Counted from the first letter of the stretch, positions 40,205 to 49,404 are shown. The stretch is DNA of 64,000 bases from Burkholderia sp. WAC0059 (GCF_002870125.1 NZ_PNEO01000003.1:248001-312000); one strand, 5' to 3'. Made by a program: numbers and translations. The notes: generated by a model from the letters alone, not told the origin.

Positions 40205-40933
40205 ATGAGTTCAATTCCGGCATTCGGCATCGTTTTCCCGACTCGTTTCGCTTCTCCGCTGCGCCGCGCGCTCGCCGTGGCCGCGACGCTGGCCTGCGCC
40301 GCCGGCGCGCTGCTGGGGGCCGCGCCGGCCCACGCCGCGTCGCTCGATTCCTATGTGAAGGCCGTCACGTTCGACGACGATTCGGCCGTCCGCAAGGATC
40401 TCGCGGCCGGCATGGATCCGAACGCGGTCGACGAGCACGGCACGCCGGTGCTCGTGCTGGCCGCGCGCGACAAGTCGGACAAGGTCGCGGCGCTCCTGAT
40501 CGCCGATCCGAAGATCAACCTCGAAGCCGGGGACAGCGCCGGCGAGACCGCGCTGATGTTCGCCGCGCTGAACGGCGACCTCACGCTTGCCCAGCTCCTC
40601 GTGGACAAGGGCGCCGAGGTGAACCGCAAGGGCTGGACGCCGCTGCACTACGCGGCGACGAACGGCCACGACGACGTGGCCCGCCTGCTGATCGACCATT
40701 CGGCCTACGTCGACGCGGGCTCGCCGAACGGCACGACCCCGCTGATGATGGCCGCGCGCGGCGACCACCTCTCGACCATCAGGCTGCTGCTCGACCACGG
40801 CGCGGACCTGAACGCGAAGAACCAGATCGGCCTGACGGCGCTCGATTTCGCGAAGCAGTACAAGGCGCCCGACGCGATCAAGGACCTCACTGCGCGCACG
40901 CAGCAGGCGCCGGCCGGAACGGAGGCGCAGTAA
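40205..40933 (+). CDS. Exported ankyrin-repeat protein
   Basis: 242 residues. A long signal peptide (basic start, hydrophobic core, cleavage after APAHA near residue 45) is followed by five ankyrin repeats, for example KGWTPLHYAATNGHDDVARLL and NGTTPLMMAARGDHLSTIRLL. The protein should be periplasmic. Ankyrin repeats mediate protein contacts; some periplasmic members protect catalase or other proteins. The partner here is unknown. Confidence 0.85.
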   Translation: MSSIPAFGIVFPTRFASPLRRALAVAATLACAAGALLGAAPAHAASLDSYVKAVTFDDDSAVRKDLAAGMDPNAVDEHGTPVLVLAARDKSDKVAALLIADPKINLEAGDSAGETALMFAALNGDLTLAQLLVDKGAEVNRKGWTPLHYAATNGHDDVARLLIDHSAYVDAGSPNGTTPLMMAARGDHLSTIRLLLDHGADLNAKNQIGLTALDFAKQYKAPDAIKDLTARTQQAPAGTEAQ

Positions 40934-41051
40934 AACCGTGCAAAATGGCGGGACGACATTTCATGCGGCGCGCCGCGGCCCGGCCCGCGCGCCTCGCGCC
41001 CGGGCGTCCGCCCGGCCGCGCGCATCCATTCGTATCGAACAAGGGAAATCC

Positions 41052-41408
41052 ATGCTGCGGATTCTGCTCGGCGTCGGCGTGCTCGCGCTGCCGCTCTCGG
41101 CCGCCGCGTTTACGGCGAGCGACCTCAACCGGATGTGCGCGAGGACGGACATCGCCTCGCGCAGCGCCTGCGCGGCCTACATCGAGGGCGCGGCCGACGG
41201 CGTGTTCAACACGATCGACGCGATCGGCGGCACGACGGGCCCGCTCGTCGGCCAGTATTTCTGCCTGCCGCCCGACGTGCGCTCGGCCCAACTGACCGAC
41301 GCGGTACGCAAGTACATCGCCGACAACCCGAACATCGCCGGCTACAACGCGAGCACGGCCGTGTCGCTGGGGCTCGGCAAGGCGTATCCCTGTCGCGACG
41401 GCAGCTAG
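41052..41408 (+). CDS. Small exported protein of the Rap1a/Tai type
   Basis: 118 residues. A signal peptide (cleaved near AAAF) is followed by a helical domain with paired cysteines: LNRMCARTDIASRSACAAYIEG, then GQYFCLPPDV and a final Cys near the C-terminus (AYPCRDGS). The pattern resembles the Rap1a/Tai immunity-protein fold, used by some type VI immunity proteins. Here no toxin gene is adjacent, so housekeeping or stress roles are equally possible. Confidence 0.7.
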   Translation: MLRILLGVGVLALPLSAAAFTASDLNRMCARTDIASRSACAAYIEGAADGVFNTIDAIGGTTGPLVGQYFCLPPDVRSAQLTDAVRKYIADNPNIAGYNASTAVSLGLGKAYPCRDGS

Positions 41409-41573
41409 TCCCGGCCTCCCGGCCGGACGTGACCGGAGGCGGCCAGCGCCACCGGTCGTATCCGGCCGCCGCATCCCGTTCCGGCCCGGCCCGCGCGCGG
41501 CGCGCCGGAGCCGGTCGAACGGACGCCGTCGCGGACACTCCGCCCGCGACGCCTCACGAGGAGCAGGCTGCCG

Positions 41574-42923
41574 ATGTTGACCGCCGACGATCTCGCCCGC
41601 TTCACCGACGCACCGCTTCATAGCTGGCCGGGCGTTTTCATCGCCACGGCCGTCGCGCTCGTCTTCGCGCTGGGCGTGCACCGCGTCGGCAGCCGGATCG
41701 TGCGACGCGTCGCGCGACCCTATCCGCTCATCAGCGTATTCGTGCGCAACGTCGAGCGGCCCGCGCTGGCCGTGCTCGTCGTTCTTGCGCTCGAAATCGT
41801 CTGGTGGGAGGCGCCCGACACGCTGCGCTTCGTCGCGAGCCTGCGCGACCTGACCGCGTTCGCGCTGATCGCGGCCATCACCTGGCTTTCCGTGCGCTGC
41901 GCGGCGGCCATCGGCGAGGCGATCATCGCCGCCCATCCGCTCGACATCGCCGACAACCTCCAGGCCCGCAGCATTCATACGCAGGCGCGCGTGCTGGCGC
42001 GCTCGGTGATGGTCGTGATCGTCATCGTCGGCCTCGGCGCCGCGCTGATGACCTTTCCGGACGTGCGCCAGTTCGGCGCGAGCCTGCTTGCGTCGGCGGG
42101 CGTGGCCGGCCTCGTCGCCGGGATCGCGGCACGCCCCGTGCTCGGCAATCTGATTGCCGGGCTGCAGATCGCGCTGTCGCAGCCGATCCGGCTCGACGAC
42201 GTGGTCGTGATCGAGGGGGAGTGGGGCCGCATCGAGGAAATTACCGGTACTTACGTCTCGGTGCGGATCTGGGACCAGCGGCGGCTGATCGTGCCGTTGC
42301 AGTGGTTCATCGAGAATCCGTTCGCCAACTGGACCCGCAGCAACTCGCAGATCATCGGCACGGTGTTTCTGTGGGTGGACTACCGGATGCCGCTCGAACC
42401 GCTGCGCGAGGAGCTCGCGCGCGCCGTCGGGCAGGCGCCCGAGTGGGACGGGCGCGTGCAGGTGCTGCAGGTGACCGACATGAGCGAGCACGCGATGCAG
42501 CTACGCGCGCTGGTCAGCTCGCAGGACTCGGGGTTGAACTGGGACCTGCGTTGCCGCGTGCGCGAGGCGCTGCTCGACTTCATGAACCTGCGGTATCCGC
42601 AATTCCTGCCGCGCGCGCGGGCGGAGATTTCGACCGGGATCGAACCCAGCGCCGGCGAGCTGCCGGGCTGGCGGCGCGGTACTCATCCGCCGGCCGCGTC
42701 GAGCACAGCGGCCGATACCGAGGCCGATCCGGTGGCGGGCCGCGGGTTGCATGCGACGACGGTGCAGTCGCCTCAACCGCATCAATCGGCACCGTCGGCG
42801 GAGTCGGTTCGGTCGGCCGATTCCGCGCCGGACGCTGCCGAACGCGACAACCGCGACAACCGCGACGGACAGGGCGTCGAGGCGGCCGAACGGGCGCCGC
42901 GCGCCGGGTTCGAATCGAACTGA
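41574..42923 (+). CDS. MscS-type mechanosensitive ion channel
   Basis: 449 residues. About five transmembrane helices (10-190); the pore-lining helix and beta domain carry LLASAGVAGLVAGIAARPVLGNLIAG, QPIRLDDVVVIEGEWGRIEEIT and QRRLIVPLQWF. After about residue 355 there is a 95-residue Ser/Ala/Asp-rich tail, probably disordered, with DNRDNRD near its end. MscS channels release solutes on hypo-osmotic shock. The next gene is otsA, which fits an osmotic-adaptation grouping. Confidence 0.88.
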   Translation: MLTADDLARFTDAPLHSWPGVFIATAVALVFALGVHRVGSRIVRRVARPYPLISVFVRNVERPALAVLVVLALEIVWWEAPDTLRFVASLRDLTAFALIAAITWLSVRCAAAIGEAIIAAHPLDIADNLQARSIHTQARVLARSVMVVIVIVGLGAALMTFPDVRQFGASLLASAGVAGLVAGIAARPVLGNLIAGLQIALSQPIRLDDVVVIEGEWGRIEEITGTYVSVRIWDQRRLIVPLQWFIENPFANWTRSNSQIIGTVFLWVDYRMPLEPLREELARAVGQAPEWDGRVQVLQVTDMSEHAMQLRALVSSQDSGLNWDLRCRVREALLDFMNLRYPQFLPRARAEISTGIEPSAGELPGWRRGTHPPAASSTAADTEADPVAGRGLHATTVQSPQPHQSAPSAESVRSADSAPDAAERDNRDNRDGQGVEAAERAPRAGFESN

Positions 42924-42970
42924 CGAGGGGCGCTCGGACAGGAGAGCGCTCGACAGGAGGACATACGGAA

Positions 42971-44386
42971 ATGGGCAGGCTGATTGTCGTGTCGAACCGG
43001 GTGACGACGCCCAGCGAGAAAGGCTCGGCCGGCGGGCTCGCCGTCGGCGTGTCCGGCGCGCTCAAGGATGCGGGCGGCGGCGTCTGGTTCGGCTGGAGCG
43101 GCGACGTCGTCAGCGAGACGGTGGCCAACGCGGGGCCGACGCTGGTGCAGGACGGTCCCGTCACGTTCGCGACCGTCGGGCTCACGCGCAAGGACTACGA
43201 CCAGTATTACCGCGGCTTCTCGAACGCGACGCTGTGGCCGGTCTTTCACTACCGCAACGATCTGGCGCGCTACGAGCGCGACGAATACGCCGGCTATCGC
43301 CGCGTGAACGCGTGGCTCGCGCACAAGCTGATGCCGCTCATCGAGCCCGACGACATCATCTGGGTCCACGACTATCACCTGATTCCGTTCGCCGAGGCGC
43401 TGCGCGCCGAGGGCATCGCGAACCGGATCGGCTTTTTCCTGCATATTCCGTTTCCGGCGCCGCAGGTGCTCCTGACGATCCCGCCGCACGAGGAACTCGT
43501 CAAGTCGCTGTGCTGCTACGACCTGCTGGGCTTCCAGATCCGCAGCGACCAGGAGGCGTTTCACGATTACCTCACGCGCTATGCGCACGGCACCGTGCAC
43601 CAGCAGGGCGAAGCGGGCGAGGCCGAGGCGTTCGGGCGCGCGCTGCGTACCGGCGTCTACCGGATCGGCGTGTTTCCGGACGAGATCGCGCGGCAGGCCG
43701 AGCGCTACGAAAGCCGCCAGCACGTGCTCGACCTGAAGCAGAGCCTCGAAGGCCGCAAGCTCATCATGAGCGTGGATCGGCTCGATTATTCGAAGGGGCT
43801 CGTCGAGCGTTTCCGCGCGTTCGAGCAACTGCTCGAACGCGCGCCGCAATGGCGCGGCAACGTCACGCTGGTGCAGATCGCGCCGCCGACGCGCTCGGAC
43901 GTCGCGACCTACCAGGCGATTCGCGAGGAACTGGAGGGCGAGGCAGGACGCATCAACGGGCGCTACTCGGGCCTCGACTACACGCCGATCCGCTATCTGA
44001 GCCAGAGCTACGACCGCTGGAAGCTGATGTCGCTGTTTCGCGAGTCGCAGATCGGCTTCGTCACGCCGCTGCACGACGGCATGAATCTCGTCGCCAAGGA
44101 GTACGTGGCCGCGCAGAATCCCCTCGATCCGGGCGTGCTGGTGCTGTCGGTCTTCGCAGGCGCGGCGGCAGAGCTGAGCGGCGCGCTGCTCGTCAATCCG
44201 CACGACGCGCTCGGCATGTGCGAAGCGCTCCAGCAGGCCCTTTCGATGCCGCTCGAAGAACGCAAGGCGCGCTACGAAACGAACATGACGGCGCTGCGGC
44301 GCAACGACCTCGGCGTCTGGCGCGATACGTTCCTGCGGGATTTGCGCGGTACGCCGGGCAGGGAGGGCAGTACGTCGTCCTCCTGA
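42971..44386 (+). CDS. otsA: Alpha,alpha-trehalose-phosphate synthase OtsA
   Basis: 471 residues, family GT20. Key features are RLIVVSNRVTTPSEKGSAGG at the N-terminus (nucleotide-sugar loop), WVHDYHLIPFAEALR, SVDRLDYSKGLVERF and PLHDGMNLVAKEYVAAQ. It makes trehalose-6-phosphate from UDP-glucose and glucose-6-phosphate. The phosphatase otsB is not next to it. Trehalose is an osmoprotectant; the gene follows an MscS channel by 47 bases. Confidence 0.94.
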   Translation: MGRLIVVSNRVTTPSEKGSAGGLAVGVSGALKDAGGGVWFGWSGDVVSETVANAGPTLVQDGPVTFATVGLTRKDYDQYYRGFSNATLWPVFHYRNDLARYERDEYAGYRRVNAWLAHKLMPLIEPDDIIWVHDYHLIPFAEALRAEGIANRIGFFLHIPFPAPQVLLTIPPHEELVKSLCCYDLLGFQIRSDQEAFHDYLTRYAHGTVHQQGEAGEAEAFGRALRTGVYRIGVFPDEIARQAERYESRQHVLDLKQSLEGRKLIMSVDRLDYSKGLVERFRAFEQLLERAPQWRGNVTLVQIAPPTRSDVATYQAIREELEGEAGRINGRYSGLDYTPIRYLSQSYDRWKLMSLFRESQIGFVTPLHDGMNLVAKEYVAAQNPLDPGVLVLSVFAGAAAELSGALLVNPHDALGMCEALQQALSMPLEERKARYETNMTALRRNDLGVWRDTFLRDLRGTPGREGSTSSS

Positions 44387-44636
44387 CGACAGCGCAACGC
44401 AGGGTTTGTATCCGCATGTAACAAGACGCAGAATTTGCAAGACATGCGGCGTTTGGGCCCGGTTTACCGAATAATCGGGCACCACCGCGCCGCGCGCGGC
44501 CTCACGGCGCACCTGCCAACCCGGTTTGCACCGCTGCCATACAATGTCCGTCTGACTGCCGCATGCCCCGGCTGCGCGCCTGTTCTGGATCGGACAGCTT
44601 CCTGCCGCGGCGAGCGCGTTGCATCTGGAGACTTCC

Positions 44637-45704
44637 ATGAGAATTGCTCAGATCGCTCCGCTCACGGAGTCGGTGCCGCCGAGGCTGTACGGCGGCACCG
44701 AGCGGGCGGTGTCGTACATTACGGAAGCGCTGGTCGATCTCGGCCACGACGTGACGCTGTTCGCGAGCGGCGACTCGATCACGCGCGCGAAGCTCGAGGC
44801 CGTCTGGCCGCGCGCGCTGCGGCTCGACCCCGGCATCCGCGACCGGATCGCGCCGCACATGGTGCTGATGGAGACGGTACGTCGACAGGCCGACCAGTTC
44901 GATGTCCTGCACTTTCACATGGACTACCACTCGTTCTCCGTGTTCAAGCGCCAGGAAACGCCGTTCGTGACCACGATCCACGGCCGGCTCGACTTGCCGG
45001 AGCAGCAGCCGGTGTTCGAGACGTTCGCCACCATGCCGCTCGTGTCGATTTCGAACGCGCAGCGCCACCCGTTGCCGAAGGCGAAATGGCTGACCACGAT
45101 CCATCACGGGCTGCCGGAACGGCTTTACGTGCCGCAGCCTGTCGAGCCGCGCTATCTCGCGTTTCTCGGCCGCATCTCGCCCGAAAAGCGCGTGGACCGC
45201 GCGATCGGCATTGCCCGGCGCTGCGGCCTGCCGATCCGCATTGCGGCAAAGGTCGACGAGGAGGATCGGGACTACTTCGAGCGCGAGATCCAGCCGATGC
45301 TCGATCAGGCCGACGTGGAATACATCGGCGAAATATCGGACGACGAGAAGGCCGAATTCCTCTCGGGCGCCCATGCGTTGCTGTTCCCGGTCGACTGGCC
45401 CGAGCCGTTCGGCCTCGTGATGATCGAGGCGATGGCCTGCGGCACGCCCGTCATCGCATTTAACCGCGGAGCCGTGCACGAGGTGGTGGAGGACGGCGTG
45501 ACGGGTTTCATCGTCGAGGACGAGATCGGCGCGGTGGCGGCAGTGAACCGGCTGCACAAGATTACGCGCGAGGGCGTGCGCAGGCGATTCGAGGAGCGCT
45601 TCACCTCGAGCCGGATGGCGCAGCAATACGTCGAGGTCTACCAGAGCGTGATTCGCGCGCATCGCCGCGCGCGCTTGAGAGTGATCGACACGTCCGCGCA
45701 CTGA
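44637..45704 (+). CDS. Glycosyltransferase family 4 (GT-B) protein
   Basis: 355 residues. MRIAQIAPLTESVPPRLYGGTERAVSYI at the N-terminus is the donor-side loop with the Gly-Gly pair. The C-terminal half has YLAFLGRISPEKRVDRAIGIA and FPVDWPEPFGLVMIEAMACGTPVIAF, which contains the E-x7-E motif. Retaining GT4 enzyme; acceptor unknown. Its position behind otsA is suggestive of a sugar or compatible-solute role but not proof. Start at 44637 rather than 18 bases upstream, on family grounds. Confidence 0.87.
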   Translation: MRIAQIAPLTESVPPRLYGGTERAVSYITEALVDLGHDVTLFASGDSITRAKLEAVWPRALRLDPGIRDRIAPHMVLMETVRRQADQFDVLHFHMDYHSFSVFKRQETPFVTTIHGRLDLPEQQPVFETFATMPLVSISNAQRHPLPKAKWLTTIHHGLPERLYVPQPVEPRYLAFLGRISPEKRVDRAIGIARRCGLPIRIAAKVDEEDRDYFEREIQPMLDQADVEYIGEISDDEKAEFLSGAHALLFPVDWPEPFGLVMIEAMACGTPVIAFNRGAVHEVVEDGVTGFIVEDEIGAVAAVNRLHKITREGVRRRFEERFTSSRMAQQYVEVYQSVIRAHRRARLRVIDTSAH

Positions 45705-45750
45705 GGCGGGTTCGAATCGCGGAAAAAAGCGAGGACAGGAAAAGACGGAA

Positions 45751-45808
45751 AAAATGGAGGGGCCGGGAGGCAGAACGACCGCCGATGCGGTGCTCCGCCT
45801 CCCGGCCC
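45751..45808 (-). terminator. Large hairpin terminator of the SYLF lipoprotein gene
   Basis: Perfect 12-pair arms (GGGCCGGGAGGC at 45760-45771 and its complement at 45797-45808) enclose a smaller ACCGC/GCGGT stem. On the minus strand the hairpin is followed within four bases by a run of six T. Confidence 0.7.
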
Positions 45809-45832
45809 GTAGGCGGACCGGGGCCGCCGGGA

Positions 45833-46420
45833 TCAGATGTTCAGGCGCGAAACCTTCGTGCCCGAGAGCGACAGGTCGCCCATCAGGCCGCTGTTGGTCA
45901 GCACGAAGACCTCTACCGGACTGGTGGCCGTCGTCGTGTCGATCGCGCCGTTGGCGCCGACCTTGACGATCGCGACCGACGCGTCGCCGCCCGCGGACCA
46001 GCCGTCGGAGCTGCGGAAGCGGGCGAGCGCGTCCTGCGTCATGAACAGGAAGATGATGGCCTTCGACTGGGCGCCGATTTGCGCGCCGAACGAGGCGGAC
46101 GTGGTGCTGTAGTAGCCGACGGTGCCGCCGCCCACGCGCAGCGCGCCTTCGCCGTATTGCGCGCCGACCACGAAGCCCGCCTGCAGCACGGACGGGAACA
46201 CGAGCACGCCGCGCGCCTTGCCGACCAGTTCCCGCGAGCCGGGCACGGTCTGATACAGGCGGGCCAGCGTGCTGTCGACGCTGGCGTTGATCGACTGACG
46301 CTTCGACGAATCGACCGCGTGATTGGCGGGCTGATCGGTCGTGGTCGTGCAGCCGGCCAGCGCGAGGCCGCCCAGTGCGAGTGCAGCGGAAGTGTTCAGG
46401 ATGAACCTGCGTCTTTGCAT
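45833..46420 (-). CDS. YSC84/SYLF domain lipoprotein
   Basis: 195 residues. A lipoprotein signal with LALAGCTTT (Cys 24) precedes a SYLF domain: ARGVLVFPSVLQAGFVVGAQYGEGALR and YYSTTSASFGAQIGAQSKAIIFLFM, ending MGDLSLSGTKVSRL. SYLF domains bind phosphoinositides in eukaryotes; in bacteria the role is envelope-associated but not defined. A GGAG ribosome site lies 8 bases before the ATG. A possible -10 (TATAAC, minus strand) is at 46488-46493. Confidence 0.87.
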   Translation of the reverse strand: MQRRRFILNTSAALALGGLALAGCTTTTDQPANHAVDSSKRQSINASVDSTLARLYQTVPGSRELVGKARGVLVFPSVLQAGFVVGAQYGEGALRVGGGTVGYYSTTSASFGAQIGAQSKAIIFLFMTQDALARFRSSDGWSAGGDASVAIVKVGANGAIDTTTATSPVEVFVLTNSGLMGDLSLSGTKVSRLNI

Positions 46421-46823
46421 TTTTTTCTCCGTTATGGTTTCCGGATTGGATACCGTGTTGCGTCGAAACGCGACCCGGCACGTTTTTGTTATATCACAGC
46501 GCCTGAACGGGACGCGTTGAGCGCGCGCAGCCCGACCTGGGGCAAAAACCCTTGTGCGGCGGGCATTTGCGCGATCGCCTGGACGACCTGCGCCGGATGC
46601 CGGACCGCTCGCGGGGCTGGGCGGGACCGCGCGTTCGCGGGCCGCAACGGCACCGGACGAGCGTCCCGGACAAGCCTGCGCACGTTCCGTTCCCGGGGCG
46701 GGAGGCGCCGCTGCCGGGCTGTGCGAAACGCGGAAAGGCAACGGGGCATGGCAATCCGCCCCTAAGGCGGGCGGCCTGCCATGCCCCGGAAAAAGACGGG
46801 ATTGGTAAAGCAAGGAAAGCGGG
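46421..46823. other. Intergenic region, no gene supported
   Basis: 403 bases. It contains the leader of the SYLF gene on the left. On the right, a perfect 11-base inverted repeat (arms 46743-46753 and 46777-46787, 23-base loop) lies downstream of the PsiF-like gene and may end its transcript. Open frames on both strands are Arg/Pro-rich and unconvincing. Confidence 0.5.
46743..46787 (-). terminator. Hairpin downstream of the PsiF-like gene
   Basis: Arms GGGGCATGGCA and TGCCATGCCCC pair perfectly across a 23-base G/C-rich loop. No clear T run follows on the minus strand (TGCCTTTCC), so an intrinsic terminator is only possible. Confidence 0.4.
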
Positions 46824-47129
46824 TCAGCCCTTCGTGGACAGACACTGCTTCATGAATGCCTTGCGATCGTCGCCCGTCTTGCCGGCCGCCTGTCCATTGC
46901 AGGCCTTCATCCGTTGCTGCGGCGTCAACGCGGCCGGAGCGGGCGCGCCGCCCGACAGACACTGCTTCATGAACGCCTTGCGGTCGTCGCCTTTCTTGCC
47001 GGTAGCTTGCGCGTTGCAGGTCTTCATTCTGGACTGCTGGCTGTTGAGCGGCGCGGCAGTCTGCGCGAAGACCGGCGCGGCCAGCAGGCTGCCGAGCGCG
47101 GCGGCGGCGAGAGCGGATCGGATTTTCAT
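46824..47129 (-). CDS. PsiF repeat-family exported protein
   Basis: 101 residues. The signal peptide is cleaved after PVFA. The mature protein has two copies of the PsiF repeat (RMKTCNAQATGKKGDDRKAF and RMKACNGQAAGKTGDDRKAF), each continuing MKQCLS, giving two Cys per repeat. PsiF was named from a phosphate-starvation-inducible E. coli gene; the function of the family is unknown. Single gene. Confidence 0.88.
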   Translation of the reverse strand: MKIRSALAAAALGSLLAAPVFAQTAAPLNSQQSRMKTCNAQATGKKGDDRKAFMKQCLSGGAPAPAALTPQQRMKACNGQAAGKTGDDRKAFMKQCLSTKG

Positions 47130-47302
47130 GTGGAGCTCCATGGGATAGGGTCGTTCTGGTCGTCGTGCCGGCGGGCGCCAACGACTGCGCCCGTGGCCGC
47201 GGCCAATTATGGCAAAGCCGTAAGAAAAACGGGGCGACATTGACCTTGATTGACAGTGCCGCGCCGACCCCGAATGCGGAAGCGCCCCAGTGACGCCGGG
47301 CG

Positions 47303-48031
47303 TCAGCCGCCGGCGAGGGGCTTCGCGAGCGTGCTGCTCCGGGCGGCGGCCGGCTGCCGGCGACGCGTCAGCCAGGCCATGGCCGCCCGGTCGAGCGCGG
47401 TGCAGAGCACGAGATAGATGAAGGCGACGAACAGGAAGATGGGGATGGGGTACACCATCAGCCGGTTGTTCACCTGGGTGGCGACGAACGACAGCTCGCC
47501 GACGCCGACGATATAGGCGAGCGACGTGTCCTTCACGAGCGAGACCCACTGGTTCACGAACGACGGCGCCATGATGCGCAGCGCCTGCGGCAATACCACG
47601 TAGCGCAGCGACTGCCAGCGCGTGAGCCCGAGCGACAGCCCGGCCTGCCACTGCGCATGGCCGACGGCGCGGATGCCCGCGTGCACGGAATGCGAGAGAT
47701 AGGCGCCACCGATCAGCGAGAGCGCGCAGACGACGGTCGCGAGTCCCGGCACGTCGATGTGGAAGAGCATCGGCAGCAGGAAGTACGTCCAGAAGATCAG
47801 CATCAGCACGGGAATGGCGCGGAAGAAGCCGATCACGAGCAACAGCGGCAGGCGGACGAGGCGGCCCGCCATTGCCAGCGCGATGCCGCCCGCGAGACCG
47901 AGCAGCCCGGACGCGGCGGCGGAGGCGAGCGCGAGCAGCAGCGTCAGCGCCGCGCCGCCGGGCGGACCGTCGGGAAACGCGCCGACGAGCAGGTAAGGCA
48001 CGTTGGCGACAAAGACGGACCAGGGCATCAT
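47303..48031 (-). CDS. Polar amino-acid ABC transporter permease (GltK-like)
   Basis: 242 residues with about five helices. The His/Glu-permease EAA region is AGLSLGLTRWQSLRYVVLPQ followed by ALRIMAPSFVNQWVSLVKDTSLAYIVGV. The ATG at 48031 overlaps the stop of the partner permease as ATGA. Together the two would form the channel for glutamate/aspartate or a similar amino acid. No ATPase gene follows, and the binding-protein gene upstream is internally deleted. Confidence 0.85.
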   Translation of the reverse strand: MMPWSVFVANVPYLLVGAFPDGPPGGAALTLLLALASAAASGLLGLAGGIALAMAGRLVRLPLLLVIGFFRAIPVLMLIFWTYFLLPMLFHIDVPGLATVVCALSLIGGAYLSHSVHAGIRAVGHAQWQAGLSLGLTRWQSLRYVVLPQALRIMAPSFVNQWVSLVKDTSLAYIVGVGELSFVATQVNNRLMVYPIPIFLFVAFIYLVLCTALDRAAMAWLTRRRQPAAARSSTLAKPLAGG

Positions 48032-48759
48032 GCGCGCCTCCCGAGCCGGCGGTCGCGCGCCTGCACGACCAGGTGGGAGAACGCCTCGATGACCGCGATC
48101 GCGCCGATGTAGAGCAGGGTCGCGATGCCGAACGACTGGAACGTCATGAAGGTCTCGGTCTCGACCTGGCGCGACGCGTACGAAAGTTCGGCGAGCCCGA
48201 TCGCCATGGTCAGCGAGGAGTTCTTCACGAGGTTCATGTACTGGCCGAAGAGCGGCGGCAGCGCGATGCGCACGGCCTGCGGCAGCACGACGTAGCGGAA
48301 CGTCTGCAGCGGCGTGAGTCCGAGCGCGGCGCCGGCCTGCCGCTGCGCGGCCGCCACGCCGGCGATGCCGGCCTGGAACTCCTCGGCGATGAACGAGACC
48401 GTGTAGCAGGTGAGGCCGAGCCAGCCGGTGACGAATTCGAACGACGGCCAGTGCACGAGCCCGCCAGTTCGCGGCAGCACGTGCTGCGAGTTGAGCCACT
48501 GCATCAGCCCGGCGGGCAGCAGCGTGGCGATGCCGAAATACCAGAACAGCAGTTGGACGAGCAGCGGCGTGTTGCGGAACGCCAGCACATAGACGGCTGC
48601 GACCTGACGCACGGGACGCCAGCGCGCGTTGCGCACAAGCACGAGCAGCGCGCCGCCCGCCGTGGCCGACGCCGCGACGCAGAGCGAGAGCCCGACCGTG
48701 ATGCCGAAGCCCTGCCAGAGCCACAGCAGGTATTGGGGAGCGAGCGAGGCGGCGAACAT
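48028..48759 (-). CDS. Polar amino-acid ABC transporter permease (GltJ-like)
   Basis: 243 residues. Family features: LAFRNTPLLVQLLFWYFGIATLLP, SFIAEEFQAGIAGVAAAQRQAGAALGLTPLQTFRYVVLPQAVRIALPP in overlapping segments, and NSSLTMAIGLAELSY. The long loop after the third helix (PAGLMQWLNSQHVLPRTGG) is as in GltJ. First of two coupled permease genes; 113 bases after the remnant binding-protein gene. Confidence 0.86.
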   Translation of the reverse strand: MFAASLAPQYLLWLWQGFGITVGLSLCVAASATAGGALLVLVRNARWRPVRQVAAVYVLAFRNTPLLVQLLFWYFGIATLLPAGLMQWLNSQHVLPRTGGLVHWPSFEFVTGWLGLTCYTVSFIAEEFQAGIAGVAAAQRQAGAALGLTPLQTFRYVVLPQAVRIALPPLFGQYMNLVKNSSLTMAIGLAELSYASRQVETETFMTFQSFGIATLLYIGAIAVIEAFSHLVVQARDRRLGRRA

Positions 48760-48872
48760 GGACGGGCCGGACAGACTGGGCGGACGGTTTCTGCAGCGGA
48801 CGGCGGACGCAGCGGGCGCGCCCGTCGTCCGTCACGCAATGGCAATGGCAATGACGGCCGGGGATCGACCGC

Positions 48873-49115
48873 TCAGGTCCTGTCGCCGATCCTGAACGTG
48901 CGCGGCAGCGGCGTATTCGTGTTCGGGCCGAACCTGCGGTTGATGATCTGGTTGTTCGACGAATCGACGAAGCCGAACGGCCGGTTGCGGTCGAAGGTCG
49001 CGACGCGCAGCACACCGGCCTTTTTGATGTCGTCGAGCCGGCCGGCATGTGCGAGACCCGAGACGAGCGTGGTGACCAGCGTGACGAGCCAGAGGGCGAG
49101 GGTACGGAATTTCAT
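48873..49115 (-). pseudogene. Internally deleted amino-acid ABC transporter binding protein (GltI-like)
   Basis: 80 codons from the ATG at 49115. The first 50 residues are an intact signal peptide (cleaved after AHA) and the start of a GltI-like domain: GRLDDIKKAGVLRVATFDRN and RPFGFVDSSNNQI. The sequence then goes directly to NRRFGPNTNTPLPRTFRIGD, which resembles the extreme C-terminus of the same family. Roughly 200 central codons, with both ligand-binding lobes, are missing, and the frame is preserved. The product cannot bind substrate. Confidence 0.75.
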
Positions 49116-49404
49116 TCGGATGAGCCTGCTGTCGTAGCGTTGTAGTCGTGGCGGAACGGAAGACGAACGGCGTGTCTGCACTCCGGGCGTGCACGGTATC
49201 ACCGGCGCGGTGTCGGGAAAACCAAACTTTGATGCTGTACTAAGCGTGCATTCTGCTAAGTGTCGGGCTGATTTGCATACGCGTATTTCTCGGTTGGACG
49301 GCAACGCGCCGCTCGCTACGATGGATGCGCATGCCGCGGTCCGCGCTCGTGGGCTGCCGGCGCCGTTCCAGCGATCCCGACTGTCTGCCCGCGAGAATCC
49401 GACC
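49116..49404. other. Intergenic region between binding-protein remnant and small ORF
   Basis: 289 bases without a supported gene. A moderately AT-rich stretch at 49205-49290 could hold the divergent promoters. Confidence 0.4.

Noticed and set aside
40887..42491. 534-codon minus-strand frame opposite the Rap1a-like and MscS genes
   Set aside because: Antisense shadow; the plus-strand proteins have clear signal peptide and channel motifs.
46489..46808. Several overlapping 80-90 codon frames on both strands
   Set aside because: Mutually exclusive, Arg/Pro-rich and without start signals; treated as intergenic.
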